Below are positions 7,754 to 16,995 of a DNA stretch of 64,000 nucleotides, piece by piece (positions within the stretch are counted from its first letter, which is position 1; each line of letters opens with the position of its first letter). The translations under genes and the position numbers were made by a program. Source of the DNA: Haloferax mediterranei ATCC 33500 (GTDB taxonomy: Archaea > Halobacteriota > Halobacteria > Halobacteriales > Haloferacaceae); the NCBI RefSeq assembly GCF_000306765.2, contig NC_017944.1, positions 372,001 to 436,000 of the forward strand, read 5' to 3'. The notes below the pieces were generated by a model, which was given only the letters and a program-made list of their open reading frames with translations, was not told the DNA's origin and did no database searches.

Positions 7754-8913
7754 AGCACACCCCCTTCGAGGACGTGAACGACCGCAGCACCGCCGGACCC
7801 ACCCACGTTGTGCGTGAGACCGACCCGTGCACTCGGAATCTGTCGGTCGTCCGCGTGGCCGGTGAGTTGTTTGAACGCCTCGACGACCTGTCCCGCGCCC
7901 GTCGCGCCGATTGGGTGTCCCTTCGACTTCAGGCCGCCGGAGGGATTGACCGGCAACTCGCCGCCGAGTTCCGTCACTCCCTCGTCGATGAGTTCGGGTG
8001 CGCCGCCGCGCTCGCAGAATCCGAGGTCCTCGTAGGCGAGGAGTTCGGCGATGGCAAAGCAGTCGTGTACCTCCGCGAAGTCAACGTCGTCGGGACCGAG
8101 TCCGGCCATCTCGTAGGCTGTTTCAGCGGCTTGTGTTGACGAGTAAATCGAGGTGTAACTGTCGCGCTGGAAGAGTCCGACGCGCTCGGAGGCGGCACCG
8201 ACGCCCGCGACGCGAATCGCTTCGTCGCACGTGCTGGCCACGTCCTCGCTGGCGACGATGACCGCGGCCGCGCCGTCGGAGGTCGGACAGCAGTGATACA
8301 GATTCAGCGGGTCGGCGACGACGGGCGCGTCTCGGGCGTCGTCGAGGGAACACTCGAAACCGAGGTGCGCCTTCGGGTTTTTCGCACCGTTCGCGTGGTT
8401 CTTCACGGCGACTTTCGAGAAGTGGTCCGGCGAGGCGTCGTAGGTGTCCAGATACGCGGAGGCCATCTGCGCGTAGACGCCCGAGAACGTCGTGCCGGTG
8501 AGTCGCTCCCACTCGGTTTCGCCGCTGACGCCGAGCCAGTATTTCGCCACGTCGCCGCTCATGTCGGTCATGACTTCGTAGCCGCCCGCGAGGGCCACGT
8601 CGGCCATGCCGCTTTTGACCGCCTGTACCGCCTGTCTGACCGCGTACCCGCTCGCGGCACAGGCGTTTTCGATTCGAGAACAGGGGACACCGTGGAGTCC
8701 GACGTGTTCTGTTACGGCCGGTCCCGACAGGCCGAGTTGTCGGCCGCCGACGCCGAGTGACCCGACGACCGCCTCGTCGACCGCGGACGGTTCGACGCCC
8801 CCGGCGCTGTCGAGCGCCTCCTCGAAGGCCGTCGCAAATAGCGACCGGTAACTCTCGTCCGGAAACGCGCCGTATTTCGATTGGCCCGCTCCGACAATGT
8901 ACGCATCTCGCAT
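7750..8913 (-). CDS. Thiolase-family protein (SCP-2/archaeal acetyl-CoA acetyltransferase type)
   Basis: The product has 387 residues. The nucleophilic Cys is residue 85 in IENACAASG and the His lies in GGLKSKGHPIGATGAGQ. The segment EVHDCFAIAELLAYEDLGF is typical of the SCP-2/archaeal thiolase subgroup. The family forms or cleaves acetoacetyl-CoA-type bonds. The gene is 4-base overlapped with the HMG-CoA-synthase-like/DUF35 gene and is transcribed first, so the two proteins probably form one complex. The complex may handle a branched or aromatic acyl-CoA rather than mevalonate, because the pair sits among catabolic genes. Confidence 0.87.
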   Translation of the reverse strand: MRDAYIVGAGQSKYGAFPDESYRSLFATAFEEALDSAGGVEPSAVDEAVVGSLGVGGRQLGLSGPAVTEHVGLHGVPCSRIENACAASGYAVRQAVQAVKSGMADVALAGGYEVMTDMSGDVAKYWLGVSGETEWERLTGTTFSGVYAQMASAYLDTYDASPDHFSKVAVKNHANGAKNPKAHLGFECSLDDARDAPVVADPLNLYHCCPTSDGAAAVIVASEDVASTCDEAIRVAGVGAASERVGLFQRDSYTSIYSSTQAAETAYEMAGLGPDDVDFAEVHDCFAIAELLAYEDLGFCERGGAPELIDEGVTELGGELPVNPSGGLKSKGHPIGATGAGQVVEAFKQLTGHADDRQIPSARVGLTHNVGGSGGAAVVHVLEGGVL

Positions 8914-9014
8914 GATAGTCGATTACGTATCCCCCGCGAAATAGGTTCGCCCCGCGTCAGTAGTGGCGTGACCGCATCATTTTTATCACCTTCTATCATC
9001 GGGTTCACTTGTAC

Positions 9015-10304
9015 ATGGTATTCGATAGCATGGAGGCTGCCTCACGAGACGAACTTCGTGAGGTCCAGAACAGTCGCCTGCAGGCGACGGTGCAGAACGC
9101 GTACGAGAACGTCGAGTTCTACCGCGAGACGTTCGACGAGTTGGGTCTCACACCGGACGACATCGAGAGCGTCGACGACCTCTCGAAGCTCCCGTTTACG
9201 ACGAAAGAGGACTTCCGCGATAACTATCCGACGGGCATGTTCGCCGTCGACATGGAGGACGTAATTCGCATCCACGCCTCCTCCGGGACGACCGGCAAGC
9301 CCAAGATTGTCAGCTACACGCAGGACGACCTCGACGTGTGGAGTAAGGCGGTCGCGCGTTGTCTCGCCGCAGCGGGCATCGGCTCAGACGACATCGTCCA
9401 GAACGCCTACGGCTACGGTCTCTTCACCGGGGGTCTCGGACTTCACCAGGGCGTCGAAGAACTCGGCGCGACGGTTATCCCAATCGGCGGCGGGAACACG
9501 CAGCGGCAAGTCGAGATGATGAACGACCTCGGAAGCGACGTTATCTCCTGTACGCCGTCGTACGCGCTCTACCTCGCCGAAGTCGCCGAAGATATGGGCA
9601 TCGACATTCGCGACCTCCCGCTTCGAACCGTCATCTTCGGCGCCGAACCGTGTACCGAGCCGATGCGGAACGAAATCGAAGACCGACTCGGCGTGACCGG
9701 CATCGACATCTACGGTCTCTCCGAAATCGTCGGTCCCGGTGTCTCCATCGAGTGCGAAGCACAGGACGGGCTTCACATCTGGGAGGATTACTTCTATCCC
9801 GAAGTCATCGACCCTAACACGGGCGACCCGGTCGAGGAAGGCGAAGAAGGCGAACTCGTGTTGACGACGCTCGCAAAAGATGCGCTTCCGGTGCTTCGGT
9901 ACCGGACGGGCGACCTGACGACGCTCGACTACGATACCTGTGAGTGCGGCCGGACCTGCGTCCGTATGGACAACATCACCGGTCGCTCCGACGACCTAAT
10001 CATCGTCCGCGGGGTGAACTTTTACCCAAGCGAGGTGGAGTCGGTCGTCCTCGAATTCGACGAGATTGCGCCGCACTACCGCATCGACCTTCGGCGCGAG
10101 GGGAACCTCGACCAACTGGAGGTTACGGTCGAACTCACGGAGGACTTCGCCGGTTCCATTAGCGACCTCAAAAATCGCATCGGAAAGCGCCTCTCGAACG
10201 TCCTGTCGTTCACCCCCGACGAGTTGAATCTCGTCGAGTACGGGAACATCGCCCGAACCGAGGTCGGCAAGGTCCAGCGCGTCTACGACCACCGCGGCCA
10301 GTAG
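9015..10304 (+). CDS. paaK: Phenylacetate-CoA ligase 1
   Basis: The product has 429 residues from the ATG at 9015; a TTG at 9009 would add two residues. The AMP-binding signature is HASSGTTGKPKIVSYT. The PaaK-type motifs YGLSEIVGPG, the Cys-rich TCECGRTCVRM and the C-terminal RGVNFYPSEVE with terminal GKVQRVYDHR are present. It forms phenylacetyl-CoA from phenylacetate, ATP and CoA, the committing step of the phenylacetate pathway. A close paralogue lies at 17768. It is monocistronic on the plus strand, flanked by divergent thiolase and convergent thioesterase genes. Confidence 0.92.
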   Translation: MVFDSMEAASRDELREVQNSRLQATVQNAYENVEFYRETFDELGLTPDDIESVDDLSKLPFTTKEDFRDNYPTGMFAVDMEDVIRIHASSGTTGKPKIVSYTQDDLDVWSKAVARCLAAAGIGSDDIVQNAYGYGLFTGGLGLHQGVEELGATVIPIGGGNTQRQVEMMNDLGSDVISCTPSYALYLAEVAEDMGIDIRDLPLRTVIFGAEPCTEPMRNEIEDRLGVTGIDIYGLSEIVGPGVSIECEAQDGLHIWEDYFYPEVIDPNTGDPVEEGEEGELVLTTLAKDALPVLRYRTGDLTTLDYDTCECGRTCVRMDNITGRSDDLIIVRGVNFYPSEVESVVLEFDEIAPHYRIDLRREGNLDQLEVTVELTEDFAGSISDLKNRIGKRLSNVLSFTPDELNLVEYGNIARTEVGKVQRVYDHRGQ

Positions 10305-10326
10305 ACGGTTTGCTAGTTAGCTGCCG

Positions 10327-10734
10327 TCAGCGACCGGGCTTGTAGACGCGTCCGCGGAACGTCGCTACTCTATCGCCCGCTTCGTCGGACACGACGACTT
10401 CGTATTCGGCGGTTCGACCGCCGAGGTGCGTCTCTTCTGCGACGGCGCGGAGCGTATCCCCCACTTCCGCCGCCGCGAGATACGAGATGTTCGTCTCCAG
10501 TGCGAACGCCGCATCCCCGTGGCTGTTCGATGCAGCGGCGAATGCGGCGTCCGCGAGCGTGTAGACAGCCCCGCCGTGCGGCGTGCCGTGGAAGTTCAAA
10601 TGTCTCTCGTCTACAGTCAGTGTCGTCTCCGCGTACCCCTCGCCGATATCTGCGAGTTCGATACCAACGCGGTCGCAAAACGGGTCGTTCGACGCACGGT
10701 CGCGTATCTCGGCGTGCTCGTCTGGCTTCGGCAT
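10327..10734 (-). CDS. paaI: PaaI-type hotdog-fold thioesterase
   Basis: The product has 135 residues from the ATG at 10734; upstream ATGs at 10746 and 10749 are possible. The hotdog active-site helix HGGAVYTLADAAFA follows NFHGTP, as in PaaI. PaaI hydrolyses hydroxylated phenylacetyl-CoA or ring-modified CoA intermediates and frees trapped CoA. Its position directly after paaK and convergent with it supports that housekeeping role. A second thioesterase of the same family lies at 19199. Confidence 0.87.
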   Translation of the reverse strand: MPKPDEHAEIRDRASNDPFCDRVGIELADIGEGYAETTLTVDERHLNFHGTPHGGAVYTLADAAFAAASNSHGDAAFALETNISYLAAAEVGDTLRAVAEETHLGGRTAEYEVVVSDEAGDRVATFRGRVYKPGR

Positions 10735-10829
10735 GTGAACACACATCATCGCGACTCGTCAAGTAGGCATCGACTGTCAGTAATGATAGGTATGTAAAAT
10801 TCTTTATTCGGTGGGGGTGACGGTGTTGT

Positions 10830-11300
10830 ATGGCATACAGCTACGAACCGCACTACTTCGAGGACTTCGAAGAAGGCAAAGAGTTCGAAAGCGTCGGTCG
10901 AACCGTCACCGAAGCTGATTTCATGATGCACTCGGCGCTCTCGGGCGACTGGACGGAACTGCACACGAACAAGGAGTACGCCGAAGACACCCAGTTCGGC
11001 CAGCGCATCGCCCACGGGCCGATGACGTTCGTCCAGTCGACCGGGTTCGTCTACCGGTCGGGTATCGTCGAGCGCACAGCTCTCGCATTCCTCGGGATGA
11101 ACTACATGGACCTTCCGAACCCCGTCTTCATCGGCGACACCCTCTCGCAGACGATGGTCGTCTCCGACCGGAAAGACCTCGGCAGCCGCGACGACGCCGG
11201 ACTCGTCGTGCTCGACGTGACGATGACGAAGCAAGACGGAACCGTCGTCCTCGAAGGCGACATGAAGTTCCTCATCAAGACGAAAGCGGGCGCGGAATAG
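10830..11300 (+). CDS. MaoC-family (R)-enoyl-CoA hydratase-like dehydratase
   Basis: The product has 156 residues and a single hotdog domain. The hydratase motif is visible as DWTELHTNKEYAEDTQFGQR followed by IAHGPM, with the Asp and His of the R-hydratase dyad. The start follows a TATA-like TTCTTTA by about 27 bases, consistent with a near-leaderless message. MaoC enzymes hydrate 2-enoyl-CoAs or, as in the C-terminal domain of bacterial PaaZ, open the oxepin ring of phenylacetate intermediates. No fused PaaZ is present, so this stand-alone protein is a candidate for that step. This is inference. Confidence 0.87.
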   Translation: MAYSYEPHYFEDFEEGKEFESVGRTVTEADFMMHSALSGDWTELHTNKEYAEDTQFGQRIAHGPMTFVQSTGFVYRSGIVERTALAFLGMNYMDLPNPVFIGDTLSQTMVVSDRKDLGSRDDAGLVVLDVTMTKQDGTVVLEGDMKFLIKTKAGAE

Positions 11301-11312
11301 GCGAATCGCCGG

Positions 11313-11801
11313 TCAGTACGAGTCTAACCGTTCACCCCGGACGAACAGCGCATCGTCCGGCCCTCGGTCGCCGTAGTCGTCGTGGTACTCCATCAACTGG
11401 AACAGTACCCCGGTCGGGTTCTGCGGCGAGACGAACGCTTCCGTCCAGCCGTCTTCGACCGAGTAGCCGACGACGCGCTCACCTGCGGCCTCGAGAGCCA
11501 CAACCGCGGCGTAGACATCGACCACTTCCAGCGTGACGTGGTGAAGGCCGGGACCGTGGTCATCGAGGAACGCCGTGAGAAACGACTCACCTTCGACGGG
11601 CGCGATACATTCGAGCCGAGACGCATCACCGAGGACGTACGTGGCCCACTCGAACGACCCGTCTTCGACCGTCTCGCGATGGACGCGTTCGCACCCGAGC
11701 GCGAACAGCGTCCGTTCTGCGTCCGCGACGTCTTCGACGGCGATTCCGACGTGGTCCACTCGTACGGGTGGCATCCGCGCCGGTCCTCTCTCGGTTTCCA
11801 T
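11313..11801 (-). CDS. VOC-superfamily protein (glyoxalase / methylmalonyl-CoA epimerase-like)
   Basis: The product has 162 residues. Two beta-alpha-beta-beta-beta modules are visible. VDHVGIAVEDVADAERTLFA opens the first and GPGLHHVTLEVVDVYAAVVAL the second, with His and Glu metal ligands in the usual places (DHVG, LHHV and FQLMEY). The pattern resembles methylmalonyl-CoA epimerase, but other vicinal-oxygen-chelate enzymes are possible. An alternative ATG lies nine codons in (11774). A shared TATA-like ATTAATAG lies between this gene and the divergent LLM oxidoreductase. Confidence 0.75.
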   Translation of the reverse strand: METERGPARMPPVRVDHVGIAVEDVADAERTLFALGCERVHRETVEDGSFEWATYVLGDASRLECIAPVEGESFLTAFLDDHGPGLHHVTLEVVDVYAAVVALEAAGERVVGYSVEDGWTEAFVSPQNPTGVLFQLMEYHDDYGDRGPDDALFVRGERLDSY

Positions 11802-11857
11802 GGGTACTCACCTTCGCCATTCCTAACTATTAATAGCTGAGGTAGTAACTCACAGAC

Positions 11858-12859
11858 ATGAAGCTCGGGACCGGCCTGTTCACCTGTCAGCGACGTCCGG
11901 ACGACGACCGACCGATGGCGGAACTGTACGACGAGATGCTTACGCTCGGGCGCGCAATCGACGAGTCGGGTCTCGACAGTGCGTGGGTGTCCGAACACCA
12001 CTTCATGGAAGACGGCTACCTCTCGGGGACGATGCCGGCGCTCGGGGCACTCGCCGCGACGACGGACCACATCGAACTCGGGACGTGTATCGCCCTCGCG
12101 CCGCTCTACGACCCGATTCGCCTCGCCGAAGACACCGCGACGGTGGACTTACTTTCCAACGGACGAACGACGCTCGGACTCTCTATCGGCTCGAACCCGC
12201 GCGAGTTCGACGCATTCGGCGTTCCGCGAGACGAACGAGTCGACCGCCTCGCCGACACTGCCGAACTCCTCCGTGGGGCGTGGTCCGACGGCCCAATCGA
12301 GCACGAATCCCCGTTCTACGAGGGTGCAACCGGTGCCAACGTGACGCCGAAACCGGCCCGCGACGTACCGCTCATGTTCGGCGGAGCGGCCAAACCCGCG
12401 GTCCGGCGCGCGGCCCGAACGGCGGATGCGTGGTGTGCGCCGTCGTCGCTTTCGATAGGCGGCCTCAAGAAGCGCGTCGACGACATCCGAAACGTTCGTG
12501 AATCCGAGGATATCGACGGCGATTTCACCGTCTACGTGCTCCAACACGGCTTCGTCGGCGACTCCAAGGAAGACGCGTGGAACGCGATGAAAGACGGCTA
12601 TCTCTACCTCCAGCGGCGGTATGCCGAGATATTCTCTGGCGAGGAAGTCTCCGAACTATCCGCGGAGCGACAAGACGAACTGAAAGAACAGGCGATATTC
12701 GGAACCCCGGACGATGTCGTCGAGGAGCTGAACCGCTATCGCGACGCCCTCGGCGACGATATCCACTTCATCTTCCGGACGTACCACCCCGGAATCGGAA
12801 CCGACCGAATGGTCGAGTGTATCCAGCGACTCGGCGAGGAAGTCGCCCCCCGAGTCTGA
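11858..12859 (+). CDS. LLM-class flavin-dependent oxidoreductase
   Basis: The product has 333 residues. The bacterial-luciferase-like barrel opens with KLGTGLFTCQRR. It contains SAWVSEHHFMEDGYLSGTMP, LGTCIALAPLYDPIRLAED and LSIGSNPREFDAFGV. These are standard segments of the FMN/F420-dependent monooxygenase and dehydrogenase family. The cofactor cannot be decided; haloarchaea make F420. The gene diverges from the VOC gene and precedes the ABC importer on the same strand, so it may act on the imported aromatic compound. Confidence 0.88.
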   Translation: MKLGTGLFTCQRRPDDDRPMAELYDEMLTLGRAIDESGLDSAWVSEHHFMEDGYLSGTMPALGALAATTDHIELGTCIALAPLYDPIRLAEDTATVDLLSNGRTTLGLSIGSNPREFDAFGVPRDERVDRLADTAELLRGAWSDGPIEHESPFYEGATGANVTPKPARDVPLMFGGAAKPAVRRAARTADAWCAPSSLSIGGLKKRVDDIRNVRESEDIDGDFTVYVLQHGFVGDSKEDAWNAMKDGYLYLQRRYAEIFSGEEVSELSAERQDELKEQAIFGTPDDVVEELNRYRDALGDDIHFIFRTYHPGIGTDRMVECIQRLGEEVAPRV

Positions 12860-12988
12860 GCACACGCCGGTTTTCGTATTCAGTGAACTGCGACGATAGT
12901 CCGGTGTATTGACGAGAAATTACTGTCTTCGCGGCAACGCAAATCTTTAAACGTGATGATTTTCATGTTACGTGTGAACATACACAAT

Positions 12989-14248
12989 ATGAGAGACGAT
13001 TATTCCTCGGATAGCGGCGGTGAGCCGCGTCCATCACGGCGACGGTTCGTACAGGCGGCAGGGTTGGCGGGCGTTACCGGACTAACCGGTGTCGCAGGGT
13101 GTCTTGGAGGAGGTGGCGGTGGCGGAACAAACGCTATCACCTACGGCGTCATCAGTCCGATGACCGGACCGTACGGTGGTCTCGCGGTCGGACAGCGAAA
13201 CGGCGCGAAACTCGCAATCAAGCACGTCAACGAGAACTCCGACATTGACGTGGAAATCGACGGCGTCTACGAGGACACCGAAGCCGACCCGTCGACAGGC
13301 CGACGGAAGGCGCAATCGGTCGTCGAACAGGACGGCGCATCGTATCTCATGGGCGCGATTTCGTCGAGCGTCGCGCTCGCGCTCAACGAGTTCGCCAAGG
13401 ACCAAGGGGTCATCTACAACCCCGGCGGGGCGGCAGTTCCCATCACCGGGTCGAACTGCAACGAGTGGGTCTTCCGCGCGGAGACGAACACCGCACAGAT
13501 GGCCGAAGCGGTGTCCGACTACACCGCGGAAAACCTTGGAACCAAAGTCTGGTTCCACATCGCCGACTACGCCTACGGCGAATCGGTGATGGAGCGCGTG
13601 GAAAAACGAATGAAAAGCGGCCACGACGTCGAAGTCGTCGGCCGCAGTCGCTCGCAACTCGGCTCGACCAACTTCAACTCCTACATCAGCCAGATTGCCA
13701 ACTCGGACGCGGAGGTTGCCGTCCTCGGAATGACCGGCGGCGACCTCATCAACTTCGTCAAGCAGGCTGCGAGTCAGGGACTCAAGGAGAACGTCAACCT
13801 CATGTCGCCGACGATGACCTTCTCGGTCGTCCGCGGCGCGCTCGGCGAAGCGGCCTACGGAACCTACGGCGGCGTTCGCTACCTCCCGACGCTGGAGACC
13901 GGTGACAATCAGTCGTTCGTCGACGCGTACCAAAGCGAGTACGACTCGATGCCGGACAGTTTCGCCCGCGTCGCGTATCAGTCCGTTCGGATGACTGCCC
14001 GCGGCATCGCCGAAGCGGGGTCGACGGACCCTGCCGAAGTGAAAGACGTGCTCCCGGGCCTCGAAATGGATACCGTTCTCGGTCGGAACCAGTTCCGCGA
14101 CTGCGACCATCAGGCGATGAACCCCGTGTGGCCGGGTGAACTCGTCGCACCGGATGGTGGGAGCGGCCCCGCGGCCGTCAAACTCGGCGAGATGATAGAC
14201 GGCGCGGACGCACTGCCCGACTGCAACGAACTCGGTTGCACCCTCTAG
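12989..14248 (+). CDS. Branched-chain-type ABC transporter substrate-binding lipoprotein
   Basis: The product has 419 residues from the ATG at 12989; in-frame starts up to 12953 lie closer to the TTTAAA box and are less likely. A Tat signal (RRRFVQAAGLAG) precedes a lipobox (GVAGC) and a Gly-rich linker. The mature protein begins YGVISPMTGPYGGLAVGQ and has the periplasmic-binding type 1 fold of LivK relatives. It should be lipid-anchored outside the membrane and feed the fused permease encoded two bases downstream. Such importers also carry aromatic acids. Neighbouring paaK genes suggest phenylacetate or a relative, by inference. Confidence 0.9.
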   Translation: MRDDYSSDSGGEPRPSRRRFVQAAGLAGVTGLTGVAGCLGGGGGGGTNAITYGVISPMTGPYGGLAVGQRNGAKLAIKHVNENSDIDVEIDGVYEDTEADPSTGRRKAQSVVEQDGASYLMGAISSSVALALNEFAKDQGVIYNPGGAAVPITGSNCNEWVFRAETNTAQMAEAVSDYTAENLGTKVWFHIADYAYGESVMERVEKRMKSGHDVEVVGRSRSQLGSTNFNSYISQIANSDAEVAVLGMTGGDLINFVKQAASQGLKENVNLMSPTMTFSVVRGALGEAAYGTYGGVRYLPTLETGDNQSFVDAYQSEYDSMPDSFARVAYQSVRMTARGIAEAGSTDPAEVKDVLPGLEMDTVLGRNQFRDCDHQAMNPVWPGELVAPDGGSGPAAVKLGEMIDGADALPDCNELGCTL

Positions 14249-14249
14249 C

Positions 14250-16238
14250 ATGTCTGTCGCCAGTGCCGTCGCAGAGCAAGTCCTCAACGGGCTCGTCGTC
14301 GGGATGGTGTACGTCCTCCTCGCAGCGGGGCTGTCCATCATCTTCGGCGTCATGGACGTCATCAACTTCGCCCACGGCGAGTTGTTCGCCCTCGGTGCGT
14401 ACTTCGCATTCGCCATCGCGGGACCCCTCGGAGACGCGGGCTTCTGGGTCGCTCTCGTCGCCGCGCCCTTGCTCGTCGGTGTCATCGGGATGGGTATCGA
14501 ACGGCTCACCGTCAAGCGACTGTACGGCCGTGACCCGCTGTACCACATCCTGTTGACGTTCGGGCTCGTTCTCATCATCAACGACCTCATCACGTCGGTT
14601 TGGGGCAAGTCGGCCCAGCCGTTCCCCGTTCCGTCGGTGCTCGACCAACCCGTCGCGCTGTTCGGGTTCAACTACTCGCTGTACAACTACGGTATCATCG
14701 TCTTCGGCTCGATTCTCGCACTCGGTACGTGGCTCCTCTTGAACCGCACCCGGTTCGGGATGATTATCCGCGCCGGCTCGGAGGACCGCGAGATGGTCCG
14801 CAACCTCGGCATCAACATCGACCGCTACTACACGCTGACGTTCGGGTTCGGTGCGGCGCTCGCCGGGACGGCCGGTATCGTTCTCGGGGCGTACCAAAAC
14901 GTCAGTCCAACGATGGGGTCGAGCGTCATCATTCCGGCGTTCGTCATCGTCGTGCTCGGCGGTCTCGGCTCGTTCCGCGGGGCCGTCGTCGGCGGCCTGT
15001 CTGTTGGTCTCATCCAGACGTTCGCGCGGACCTACGCGCCGTTCTTGGAGGGTCTCATCGTCTTCCTCCTCATGATTGCCGTGCTCGTCGTCCGCCCAAC
15101 GGGACTGTTCGGAACCGATATCGGCGGCGGTGAGCACCACGATGGCGCACTTCTCCACGGGGCGGGCGGCGGCGTGTTATCGTCGGAGACGCGGGCGAAA
15201 GTCGGGTACGCCGCCGTCGGCGTGCTCGTACTCGTGCCGTTTTTCGCCGAGTTGACCGGCGTCACCTACTCCGTCACGCTCCTCGAAGACATCCTCATCT
15301 GGGCGCTGTTCGCGCTCAGTCTGGACCTCGTGCTCGGCTACGCGGGTCTCGTCTCGCTCGGCCACACGCTGTTCTACGGGGTCGGCGCGTACGCCTCGGT
15401 GCTGACGCTCATGCACATCTCGCCGTCGGTGCTCGTCGCGCTCCTCGTCGCTATCGCGGTCTGTGCGGCCATCGCGTGGGTGGTCGGTTACCTCTCGATA
15501 CGCGTTTCAGGGGTGTTCTTCGCGATGATTACCCTCGCGTTCGCGGAGTTGTTCTACAACGCCGTGTTCAAGTTCGACTTCACCGGCGGCTCTGACGGCC
15601 TGTTCGGTGTCGACGTGTTCTACGGTCTCGCCGGTATCGGTATCGACCCGGACGCGTTCGAGATTCCGCTCGGCGTGCTCACCGTCGACGGCGGCGTCGT
15701 CCAGTACTACTTCCTCCTCGCGGTCGTCGTGGGGTCGTACCTGCTGGCCCGCCGCCTCATTCGCGCGCCGTTCGGGACGGTCCTGCAGTCCATCCGTGAG
15801 AGCGAAGAGCGAGCATCGTTCATCGGCTACGACGTGACGGCGCACAAGCGCCGCGCCTTCGTCGTTTCCGGCGGTCTCGCGGGACTCGCGGGCGGTCTGT
15901 TCGCCGCCAACAACGGCTACGTCGCGCCGTCGTTCCTCCACTGGATAAACTCCGGTGAGGTCATCGTGATGACCGTCCTCGGCGGTATGGGGACGCTCTA
16001 CGGCCCGATGATTGGCGCTGGCGTCTTCGTCGCCGCGGAGGACATCCTCTCGTCGTACATCGACCAGTGGCAACTCGTCATCGGCGTGTTGTTCGTCCTC
16101 TTCGTCATCTTCGTGCCGCGCGGTCTCGTGTCGCTTCCGAAGACCGTGGCCGACCATCCGATGTTCGAATCGACCGTCGGTGACCGTTCGAACGACCGAA
16201 CCGGCGTCAAGGAAACAGAGGTGGAACAACATGACTGA
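14250..16238 (+). CDS. Fused LivH-LivM permease of branched-chain-type ABC transporter
   Basis: The product has 662 residues, about twice a single permease. Residues 1-290 are LivH-like (VYVLLAAGLSIIFGVMDVIN and GELFALGAYFAF near the start; LGGLGSFRGAVVGG near the end). A short His/Gly-rich linker (about 293-310) leads to a LivM-like half with DLVLGYAGLVSLGHTLFYGV and VLGGMGTLYGPMIGAGV. Each half has about eight to ten membrane segments. Its start lies one base after the binding-protein stop, and its end overlaps the ATPase gene by eight bases. A single continuous frame spans both halves. Confidence 0.92.
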   Translation: MSVASAVAEQVLNGLVVGMVYVLLAAGLSIIFGVMDVINFAHGELFALGAYFAFAIAGPLGDAGFWVALVAAPLLVGVIGMGIERLTVKRLYGRDPLYHILLTFGLVLIINDLITSVWGKSAQPFPVPSVLDQPVALFGFNYSLYNYGIIVFGSILALGTWLLLNRTRFGMIIRAGSEDREMVRNLGINIDRYYTLTFGFGAALAGTAGIVLGAYQNVSPTMGSSVIIPAFVIVVLGGLGSFRGAVVGGLSVGLIQTFARTYAPFLEGLIVFLLMIAVLVVRPTGLFGTDIGGGEHHDGALLHGAGGGVLSSETRAKVGYAAVGVLVLVPFFAELTGVTYSVTLLEDILIWALFALSLDLVLGYAGLVSLGHTLFYGVGAYASVLTLMHISPSVLVALLVAIAVCAAIAWVVGYLSIRVSGVFFAMITLAFAELFYNAVFKFDFTGGSDGLFGVDVFYGLAGIGIDPDAFEIPLGVLTVDGGVVQYYFLLAVVVGSYLLARRLIRAPFGTVLQSIRESEERASFIGYDVTAHKRRAFVVSGGLAGLAGGLFAANNGYVAPSFLHWINSGEVIVMTVLGGMGTLYGPMIGAGVFVAAEDILSSYIDQWQLVIGVLFVLFVIFVPRGLVSLPKTVADHPMFESTVGDRSNDRTGVKETEVEQHD

Positions 16239-16995
16239 CCCGATTTTACAGACGACGAATCTCACGAAAGAGTTCGGCAACCTCGTCGCCGTCGACGACG
16301 TCAATCTCAACATCGAACGCGGTGAGTTCAGGAGTCTCATCGGTCCCAACGGGGCCGGGAAGACGACGACGTTCAACCTCCTGACCGGTGCGCTTCGCCC
16401 GACTCGGGGGACGGTGACGTTCAACGGCGAGAACGTGACGTCGCTCCCACCGCACGAGCGCGTTCGTCGCGGTCTCGGCCGCTCGTTCCAGATTACGAAC
16501 GTCTTTTCGGGGCTTACGGTCCGCGAGAACGTTCGGCTCGCCGCGCAAGCAGCGAGAGAAGACGGCTTCCGTCCCGTCGAAGAGTTCCTCCAGCGGGCGA
16601 ACACCTTCGACGACGTGAACGAGCACACGGACCGCGTTCTCGACCGGTCCGGCCTACTGGGCCGCGGAGACGAACTCGCCGATGTGCTCGCCTACGGGGA
16701 CAAACGCCGCCTCGAAATCGCAATCGTGCTCGCGACGGACCCAGATATGGTTCTGCTCGACGAACCGACTGCGGGCATGAGCGCCGAGGAGACGCGGGCG
16801 ACGATGGACCTCATCGACGAGGTGCTTTCGGACCGGACGCTGCTCCTCATCGAACACGATATCGACCTCGTGATGCGCGTCTCGGACCGGATTACCGTGC
16901 TCCACAGAGGCGAAATACTCGCCGAAGGGTCACCCGAGGCCGTCTCGGAGGACCCGGAGGTCCGCGAAGCGTACTTCGGAGGTGTCGAAGCATGA
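16231..16995 (+). CDS. LivG-type ABC transporter ATPase
   Basis: The product has 254 residues, starting at the ATG inside the end of the permease gene. Walker A is GPNGAGKTT, the signature is LAYGDKRRLEIA (LSGGQ replaced by AYGDK, usual for LivG), Walker B is DMVLLDEPTAGMS and the switch His is in LIEHDIDLVM. It pairs with the LivF ATPase to drive import through the fused permease. Order, overlaps and family all support one transcription unit. Confidence 0.93.
   Translation: MTDPILQTTNLTKEFGNLVAVDDVNLNIERGEFRSLIGPNGAGKTTTFNLLTGALRPTRGTVTFNGENVTSLPPHERVRRGLGRSFQITNVFSGLTVRENVRLAAQAAREDGFRPVEEFLQRANTFDDVNEHTDRVLDRSGLLGRGDELADVLAYGDKRRLEIAIVLATDPDMVLLDEPTAGMSAEETRATMDLIDEVLSDRTLLLIEHDIDLVMRVSDRITVLHRGEILAEGSPEAVSEDPEVREAYFGGVEA

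Noticed and set aside
13082..14671. 529-codon minus-strand frame opposite the binding protein and permease
   Set aside because: Basic, low-complexity composition and full overlap with well-supported ABC genes show it is not real.
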